A model generated the notes under the pieces. The model did not search any database, had not been told where the DNA came from, and worked only from the letters and a program-made list of their open reading frames with translations. From positions 1-10,972 of the forward strand of contig WFPH01000195.1 in assembly GCA_015487645.1 (NCBI GenBank): a stretch of 10,972 nt of DNA, given 5' to 3'. This DNA comes from Thermosulfurimonas sp. Its GTDB lineage: Bacteria > Desulfobacterota > Thermodesulfobacteria > Thermodesulfobacteriales > Thermodesulfobacteriaceae. Made by a program: the position numbers and the translations under genes. Of this stretch, positions 6,355 through 10,972 are shown piece after piece; positions within the stretch are counted from its first letter, which is position 1, and each line of letters begins with the position of its first letter.

Positions 6355-7698
6355 TTAAACAAACAATCTCATTTTGGCAGTCTTAAGAATTTGACCTTTG
6401 GAAGTCACCAGGATGTGAAGCATACAGGGGATACAGGGATCATAAGCTCTTATAATCTTTTCGGACTGTTTCAAAGTCTCTTCGGAAATTTTCTTTGATT
6501 TTTTGAAAAAGTCTTCTAAGTCCTCGATCAAAGCGCGATAATTTTGGGCGGTGGGGGTAATGATTTGCACTTTAGCTAGCCGACCCCGATCATCTATTTC
6601 ATAGTGGTGAATAAGAAGCCCCCGCGGAGCCTCCACCAAACCTATCCCTTCTCTATGGACGGGCCCTGAAATCCCAGAAACGGAGGGCCTGAACTCCTCC
6701 AGGTTCGCCACGGTTTCTCTCAATTTTTCAGCCGCCAGAACCAATTCATAGACCCGTAGAACATGCATTCCCCATGGAGTCATCCCCTTTGACTGTTTTA
6801 AACATTCCAGAGTCTTCTCGTAGAGGACCTGTAGACCGGGAATACCCGGGGATGGCCACAGAGAAAAACGAGCCCAGGGCCCTACGAGATAGGTGTATTT
6901 ACCCTTCAAGGTGGTAACTTTAAGACCCGGCCACCGAGACTCGGTTTCTTCTATGACCTCACGGTAGTCTTCGGCCGAAAAGTTCTTTCCTCGCAGGGTT
7001 CCGCTTAGCTGCCCCTCAACGAAATCCGGGCTCAAAGCCAGTAAAGCTCTTTTTTTCTTGAAACCTGGGGCGTTGTCGGAGATGGAAGCCTCCCAAAAGA
7101 GTCTTTGCCAGGCTTCTCCCAGACGCCTGACTCCCCTGTGAACCCTCAAAGAAGCCGTTTTAAGCTCCGCCACTTCTTCCGCGCTGAGGGCCTTACTCCA
7201 GCCGCCCGGAAGCCCCCCTCCTCCGTGAAGTCTTCGACCGGCGACGATCTCCAGGATCTCCTTGAGGGCTTTGCGGATCTCCAGAAAATCTCTCCAGAGT
7301 CCCAGATCTCTCAACACCCGGAAGGCATCCTGGGAGAGGACCGGCGAAACAGAGTCCGGAGTAGCGAACAGGGAGAGGACCGTGAGATGATCCCGAATGA
7401 ACCCGGAAAGAAAAAAGATCTGGCGAATCTTCTGGACTTCCGGGGCAGGTGTCCGGTCAAAGATCCGATCCAGGGCCTTTAAGGAGGCCAGATAGTGCGC
7501 TTCCGCACAAATCCCGCAGATCCGGCTGGCTAAAAAGGGCATCTCCTCCACCGGTCGTCCCACACAGAAACGCTCAAAGCCCCGAAAGAGGTCGCTTTTC
7601 AAGCGAAGATCCCGAAACCGCCCCCGATCATCCAGGACGATCTCAAGAGAGGCCTCGCCTTCGATCCGACTTAAGGGCTTAAGCTGAATCTTTTTCAT
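6355..7698 (-). CDS. mvhA: MvhA-type cytoplasmic [NiFe]-hydrogenase large subunit (group 3c-like)
   Basis: This is the catalytic subunit of the hydrogenase that feeds the heterodisulfide-reductase module. The 447-residue protein begins with IQLKPLSRIEGEASLEI. It has the N-terminal nickel motif SRICGICAEAH (Cys61, Cys64) and the C-terminal motif DPCIPCMLH (Cys422, Cys425, His428). Nineteen residues follow His428, so the precursor should need proteolytic processing. There is no signal peptide. The start overlaps the mvhG end by 20 bases. Assignment to the Mvh class rather than F420-reducing or NAD-reducing enzymes rests on the mvhD, hdrA and hdrB neighbours and the absence of FrhB- or Hox-type diaphorase genes in the window. 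It is the last gene of its operon; the AT-rich gap follows. Confidence 0.94.
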   Translation of the reverse strand: MKKIQLKPLSRIEGEASLEIVLDDRGRFRDLRLKSDLFRGFERFCVGRPVEEMPFLASRICGICAEAHYLASLKALDRIFDRTPAPEVQKIRQIFFLSGFIRDHLTVLSLFATPDSVSPVLSQDAFRVLRDLGLWRDFLEIRKALKEILEIVAGRRLHGGGGLPGGWSKALSAEEVAELKTASLRVHRGVRRLGEAWQRLFWEASISDNAPGFKKKRALLALSPDFVEGQLSGTLRGKNFSAEDYREVIEETESRWPGLKVTTLKGKYTYLVGPWARFSLWPSPGIPGLQVLYEKTLECLKQSKGMTPWGMHVLRVYELVLAAEKLRETVANLEEFRPSVSGISGPVHREGIGLVEAPRGLLIHHYEIDDRGRLAKVQIITPTAQNYRALIEDLEDFFKKSKKISEETLKQSEKIIRAYDPCIPCMLHILVTSKGQILKTAKMRLFV

Positions 7699-8503
7699 CT
7701 TCCAAATTCTTTCTCAAACGCACCAGAGGACTTTGAGCCAGAAAGAACCGGAAGAGCGTTCCCACCGGGTCTACTAAGTTCTCCAAGAACTCATCCGCTT
7801 TGGCCGGCAAAACTCCAGAGGCCAGGGCCGAAAGCAACCTTTCTCCGGCCTGCCTGTCAAGGGGGCCGTAACATCCCCAGCAGGGGTAACCGGCTTTCAG
7901 GCAGGCGGCCTCGCAACCCGACTTGGTTACAGGCCCGGCACAGATCACCCCCAGAGAAAGGAAACAGTCCCCCTGCGAAAAATCTTCCCCCCAGAATCTG
8001 ACCAGCTGATTGATTCTGAAGGGCCTTCGGAGGCGCGGGCACTCGTCACAAACCGGCCGCGGAGACGTCTCCTCCAGTGATTTTTCCTCCCATAGAGCTT
8101 CCAGAGAAGCCTTTAAGGTCTTCGGCTCCGGGGGGCACCCCGGGACGGCAACTTCACAGGAGACGATCTCCGTCACCGGCCGAGGGCCTTCCTCCTCCTT
8201 CTCCCAGAGGAGACCGGGAATCCCCCCGTAGAGGGCGCAGGAGCCCACTGCTACCAGTTTGCGAGCCCTCTCTCGAAGGCTCAGCACCAATCTTTCCTGA
8301 TCCTTTGTCCTGATCGCTCCGCAAACAAAAGCTACTTCCAGACTTCCCCTGGGGAGATGGGAAAGGATCTCCTCCCGATTTTCACAAACTTCCGGCCAGA
8401 AAACGATCTCAAGGTCATTCCAGAAGGCTTCCGGAAGATCCTCCAGGAAGAAGATCAGGTCACAGCCCGCACAGGAAAGGGCATTATAAAGGGCTAGCCT
8501 CAC
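7679..8503 (-). CDS. mvhG: MvhG-type hydrogenase small (iron-sulfur) subunit
   Basis: This subunit conducts electrons from the MvhA active site towards MvhD/HdrA. The 274-residue protein has no Tat signal, in contrast to HyaA, so it is cytoplasmic. Proximal cluster ligands are Cys11 and Cys14 (SCAGCD), Cys89 (GSCALYGG) and Cys123 (PGCPPEP). The C-terminal half has further cysteines at 152, 155, 180, 188, 197, 201, 208 and 211, including PVCDEC, CAGPVTKSGC and YPCWGC, enough for two more [4Fe-4S] clusters. The start is a GTG inside the end of mvhD (20-base overlap), supported by AAGGAG seven bases upstream. The last 20 bases overlap mvhA. It looks somewhat shorter than typical MvhG proteins. 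Confidence 0.93.
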   Translation of the reverse strand: MRLALYNALSCAGCDLIFFLEDLPEAFWNDLEIVFWPEVCENREEILSHLPRGSLEVAFVCGAIRTKDQERLVLSLRERARKLVAVGSCALYGGIPGLLWEKEEEGPRPVTEIVSCEVAVPGCPPEPKTLKASLEALWEEKSLEETSPRPVCDECPRLRRPFRINQLVRFWGEDFSQGDCFLSLGVICAGPVTKSGCEAACLKAGYPCWGCYGPLDRQAGERLLSALASGVLPAKADEFLENLVDPVGTLFRFFLAQSPLVRLRKNLEDEKDSA

Positions 8504-8876
8504 CGGTCAACTCCTTCCAGAATTGCCATATTGCCTGATAAAGTCTCTCCCCCTCGCCAGATCCCACCCAGACCGCCCGAATCCGATCAGGCGGAAGCCC
8601 TAAGGCCTCGAGAAGTCTGCGGTAAGCCCTTAACCGGATGGCGGCTCGGGTGTTCCCTTCGCGATAATGACACTGCCCCTTGGGACAACCTCCCACCAGA
8701 ACACCCGAGGCCCCTTCGTAAAGAGCCTGAGTAATAAGCGAAAGTTCTACCGCTCCGCTACAGTTGACTCTCAGAGGCATAAAACCATCGGGGAGTCTCA
8801 GACGCTTATGGGCCATATTCTCCAGAGCCTTGGCCGCACACCATTCGCAGAGGAAACCAATCAATCTAGGTCTCAT
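8484..8876 (-). CDS. mvhD: MvhD-type [2Fe-2S] electron-transfer protein
   Basis: MvhD is the link that hands electrons from the hydrogenase to HdrA. The 130-residue product has the family's cysteine pattern: CEWC (10 and 13), RVNCSG (39) and GGCPKGQCHYREGN (64 and 69), the last being the signature of MvhD/FlpD proteins. The start is the ATG at 8876, which overlaps the hdrA stop as ATGA and gives MRPRLIGFLCEWC. An upstream in-frame start would only add residues read inside hdrA. A free-standing MvhD between hdrA and the hydrogenase genes is a common arrangement; in other lineages it is fused to HdrA. The 3' end overlaps mvhG. Confidence 0.95.
   Translation of the reverse strand: MRPRLIGFLCEWCAAKALENMAHKRLRLPDGFMPLRVNCSGAVELSLITQALYEGASGVLVGGCPKGQCHYREGNTRAAIRLRAYRRLLEALGLPPDRIRAVWVGSGEGERLYQAIWQFWKELTGEASPL
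8511..8518 (-). promoter_or_regulatory. Shine-Dalgarno GGAAGGAG that supports the mvhG GTG start
   Basis: GGAAGGAG, then seven bases (TTGACCG), then GTG lie within the 3' end of mvhD. Starting here gives the N-terminus RLALYNALSCAGCD, with the first cluster motif at the expected distance. The nearby ATG a few bases downstream is in another frame. Confidence 0.65.
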
Positions 8877-10750
8877 CCCAAAACCGCCCGCAGTTGGGAT
8901 TCTCTGAGGCCGCAATCCTCAAGAGAAAGAGCCCCGGAAGGGCAGGCACTCACACAAAGACCACAGGCCTGACAGAGTTCGGGAAGAACCTTTAGCCCTT
9001 CAGCCGCAGGGACCAGGGCCTGAAAAGGACAGACCTCTACGCAGAGATAACATTTCCCACACGAAGATGCCTGCCATTCCAGCTGGGGGTAGCCTACCAG
9101 GATCTCAGACCGGGAAAGAAAGTTGGCCGCTTCTAGAGCCGCGGCTTCCGCAGAAGCTACGGTCTCCGAAAGGTCTTTGGGACCGGAACAGGCCCCGGCT
9201 AGCCAAATACCTTTGCGAACCGTTTCAGCCGGATCAACCTTGTTTTCCCTGGGTTCAAAAAAGCCCGCTTCCCCCGGACATAACCCCAAAAGAGCGGCCA
9301 GTTCCCTGGCTCCCAGTTCCGGAACAAACCCAGGCACAAGGACCACTAAGTCCACCGGAAGTTTGATTTTCCTCATTATAAGAGTATCTTCCGCCAGAAC
9401 CAGAAGACGACCTTCATCTTCGGGAGACCAAGGGACCTCTGAAACCTCGGCCACGCGTCCCCGAACAAACTTGATATCCCTGGCCCGAGCCCGCTGATAG
9501 AGCCCCTCTCCTTCGGAGCCCTTCAGGCGGAGATCCTGGTAAAAGTGGTAAATTTCGGCCCGAGGGAAAAGCTCTTTCAGCCTGAGAGAGGCTTTCAGGG
9601 CCAGTCCACAACAGATCTCGGAACAATAGGGCAGGTGCCTCCGGTCGCGACTGCCGGCGCAGTGGACGAAAGCTACTCTCTCGAGAGGCTTCGGGAGGGA
9701 TTCAGAAAGCATAGTCCCGGAAGAAAAGGCCTTTTCGAGATCGAAAAGGGTTATCACCTCTGGAAGACGGCCGTAGCCGTAATAATGAACTTTTTCTACC
9801 GGATAGGGGCGAAAACCGGTGGCCACAATTATCCCTCCTACCCGAAGAGTCCGTCGGCTCCAGGTGTCCTCGAAGTAAATGGCTCCCCTGGGGCAGACCT
9901 TTTCGCATCTTCGACAGCTCTGTCCTTTAAATCTCAAGCAACGGAAGGGATTTATCACGGGAACTCTCGGAACCGGATGCGGCACCGGCCAATTTATGGC
10001 TGGAGGATCCACCGGACAGGCCGAGAGGCAGCGAGCACAACCATGACACTCCTCTATCCGCACGTATCGAGGCTGGCATTCTACCTCCACCTCAAAGTCT
10101 CCAGGATGGCCGGAAATCCCTACCAGGCGGGCCCGGGTAAGGATTTCCACTCTTTCGGCTCGGAGCAGAGAAGAAAGTTTGGGCGAAAAGACACAGGAAG
10201 CACACTCCAATCGGGGATAGAGACGGTCCAGGTGAAGGGCTTTACCTCCCAGGAAGGGCTCTCGTTCAAGCAAATAGACCTTGAGACCGACTTCCGAGGC
10301 TTTGAGAGCCGCGGTGATACCGGCCGCCCCTCCCCCTATAATGAGAAGGGTCGGTCTGGGTTTCACGGCCCTGGTCGGGAAACTCTGGATCTGTTTCAAG
10401 GCGGCCAGACCGGCCCGCAGGAGCCTTATGGCCTTCTCGGTGGGATTCCTAAGGGCGGTCCAGGCCGCCTCCTCTCGAATAGGCGCCAGCTGAAGGCGAC
10501 CGATCCCCTGCTCCCTGAGAAGCCTGCGGAAGGTCTCTCCATGAAGATCGGGAGCGCAGGCCCCTACGAGAACCCCCTTTGCCCCGCGAGCCTTTCGAGA
10601 GAAGAAGGCTTGCCCCTCCGGGGAACACAGAAAGGGATGTCGAAAGATCTCGATTTCTCTTTCTCCGAGTTCTCGGGTGACACGGGGAAGATCTACAACT
10701 TCACCAATGTTTCCTCCGCACTCACAGAGAAAGATTTTCCACTTTTTCAT
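8873..10750 (-). CDS. hdrA: HdrA, FAD- and iron-sulfur-containing electron-bifurcating subunit
   Basis: HdrA carries the FAD where electron pairs from H2 are split between ferredoxin and the HdrBC branch. The 625-residue protein has these parts in order: an N-terminal CECGGN motif (9-14) and GACAPDLHGETFR (63-74); the FAD-binding IIGGGAAG at 137-144; CASCVFSPKL at 183-192; a ferredoxin domain with C235-x2-C-x2-C-x3-C245 and C271-x7-C279-x2-C-x3-C286; the HCAGSRDRRHLPYCSEICC block at 363-381; and a second ferredoxin domain near the C-terminus with cysteines 564/567/570/574 and 593/596/599/603. It has about the length of single-copy HdrA proteins and no MvhD fusion. The ATG overlaps the hdrB stop (ATGA) and the stop overlaps mvhD. 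The closest alternative is an HdrA-like subunit of a sulfur-metabolism Hdr complex, but the mvhDGA genes favour the hydrogenase-linked type. Confidence 0.95.
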   Translation of the reverse strand: MKKWKIFLCECGGNIGEVVDLPRVTRELGEREIEIFRHPFLCSPEGQAFFSRKARGAKGVLVGACAPDLHGETFRRLLREQGIGRLQLAPIREEAAWTALRNPTEKAIRLLRAGLAALKQIQSFPTRAVKPRPTLLIIGGGAAGITAALKASEVGLKVYLLEREPFLGGKALHLDRLYPRLECASCVFSPKLSSLLRAERVEILTRARLVGISGHPGDFEVEVECQPRYVRIEECHGCARCLSACPVDPPAINWPVPHPVPRVPVINPFRCLRFKGQSCRRCEKVCPRGAIYFEDTWSRRTLRVGGIIVATGFRPYPVEKVHYYGYGRLPEVITLFDLEKAFSSGTMLSESLPKPLERVAFVHCAGSRDRRHLPYCSEICCGLALKASLRLKELFPRAEIYHFYQDLRLKGSEGEGLYQRARARDIKFVRGRVAEVSEVPWSPEDEGRLLVLAEDTLIMRKIKLPVDLVVLVPGFVPELGARELAALLGLCPGEAGFFEPRENKVDPAETVRKGIWLAGACSGPKDLSETVASAEAAALEAANFLSRSEILVGYPQLEWQASSCGKCYLCVEVCPFQALVPAAEGLKVLPELCQACGLCVSACPSGALSLEDCGLRESQLRAVLG

Positions 10751-10972
10751 ATCAGTCCATCCTCAAGGCCGAGAACAGCCGGCGGAAGACCCAGCTTGAG
10801 CCCCAGGAGTTGGGGCACATAAAGGACCCGGGGGCCATCTCCAGGCCCGTAGATCTCCAAGTTCAATTTGCAAACCGGGCAACAAACCCCCAAAAATTCC
10901 GCCCCTGATCGCTTGCCCCCGTAAACCAGTCGCCCACAGAGATCTTTGATAACCGGGGAATCCGTCCTGGGA
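10747..10972 (-). CDS. hdrB: HdrB-like disulfide reductase subunit, C-terminal 74 residues (cut by window edge)
   Basis: The frame is open from the window edge (first full codon at 10971) to a TGA that overlaps the hdrA ATG. The visible end includes LGVCCPVCKLNLE, a CCG-domain motif of the kind that binds the noncubane iron-sulfur clusters of HdrB, preceded by a further cysteine in KDLCGR. It closes with RVLYVPQLLGLKLGL, a stretch typical of the HdrB C-terminus. HdrB is the subunit that cleaves the disulfide substrate. In a bacterium the natural acceptor is not the CoM-CoB heterodisulfide of methanogens; DsrC-type or other protein or thiol disulfides are possible (inference). HdrC is expected just upstream, outside the window. 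Confidence 0.88.
   Translation of the reverse strand, partial: PRTDSPVIKDLCGRLVYGGKRSGAEFLGVCCPVCKLNLEIYGPGDGPRVLYVPQLLGLKLGLPPAVLGLEDGLI

Noticed and set aside
8061..8072. 12-base palindrome GGAGACGTCTCC in mvhG
   Set aside because: It is inside coding sequence, and a few 12-base palindromes are expected by chance. I saw no second copy to suggest an operator.
9730..9749. 8-bp perfect hairpin CCTTTTCG/CGAAAAGG with a 4-base loop in hdrA
   Set aside because: It is internal to coding sequence far from any start or end, and of a size expected by chance.
9545..10822. A 425-codon open frame on the plus strand, antisense to hdrA
   Set aside because: It lies almost entirely opposite a clear HdrA with all motifs. 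Its translation is low-complexity in style and shows no recognisable domain, and such antisense frames are common in GC-rich coding sequence.

Overview
The window is almost wall-to-wall coding sequence, all on the minus strand. It reads (from high to low coordinates) as two adjacent [NiFe]-hydrogenase gene blocks. The gene content points to a strictly anaerobic, H2-oxidising bacterium with a sulfur- or sulfate-based metabolism. A deep-branching thermophilic lineage such as Thermodesulfobacteria or another Desulfobacterota-type group would fit. That assignment is inferred from gene combination and protein style, not from any marker gene here.

Block 1 (10972 to 6355) is hdrB (C-terminal end only) - hdrA - mvhD - mvhG - mvhA. 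These are the parts of a cytoplasmic, flavin-based electron-bifurcating heterodisulfide-reductase/hydrogenase complex. MvhA-MvhG split H2, MvhD passes electrons to the FAD and iron-sulfur protein HdrA, and HdrB (with HdrC, presumably encoded just outside the window) reduces a disulfide or comparable acceptor while ferredoxin is reduced in parallel. Genes overlap by 4, 4, 20 and 20 bases, so translation is probably coupled.

A 147-base AT-rich gap (6208-6354) follows. It holds a near-consensus sigma70-type promoter (TTGACT, 17-base spacer, TATCAT), an operator-like palindrome next to the -35 box, and a strong ribosome binding site. I see no intrinsic terminator for block 1 there.

Block 2 (6207 to 1) is hyaA - hyaB - hyaC - hyaD - hypC - hypA - hypB - hypF (truncated at the window edge). 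It encodes a Tat-exported, membrane-anchored group 1 [NiFe] uptake hydrogenase with its cytochrome b quinone link, its maturation endopeptidase, and four of the general Hyp maturation factors. The Hyp products probably mature both enzymes. Together the blocks let the cell use H2 on both sides of the membrane: the periplasmic enzyme feeds the quinone pool, and the cytoplasmic enzyme feeds ferredoxin and thiol/disulfide metabolism.

The families are known. The most unusual sequence feature is a 17-bp perfect inverted repeat (19 bp as RNA, with one wobble) wholly inside the first codons of hypB, just downstream of its GTG start. No plus-strand gene, tRNA, rRNA, CRISPR array or mobile element was seen.
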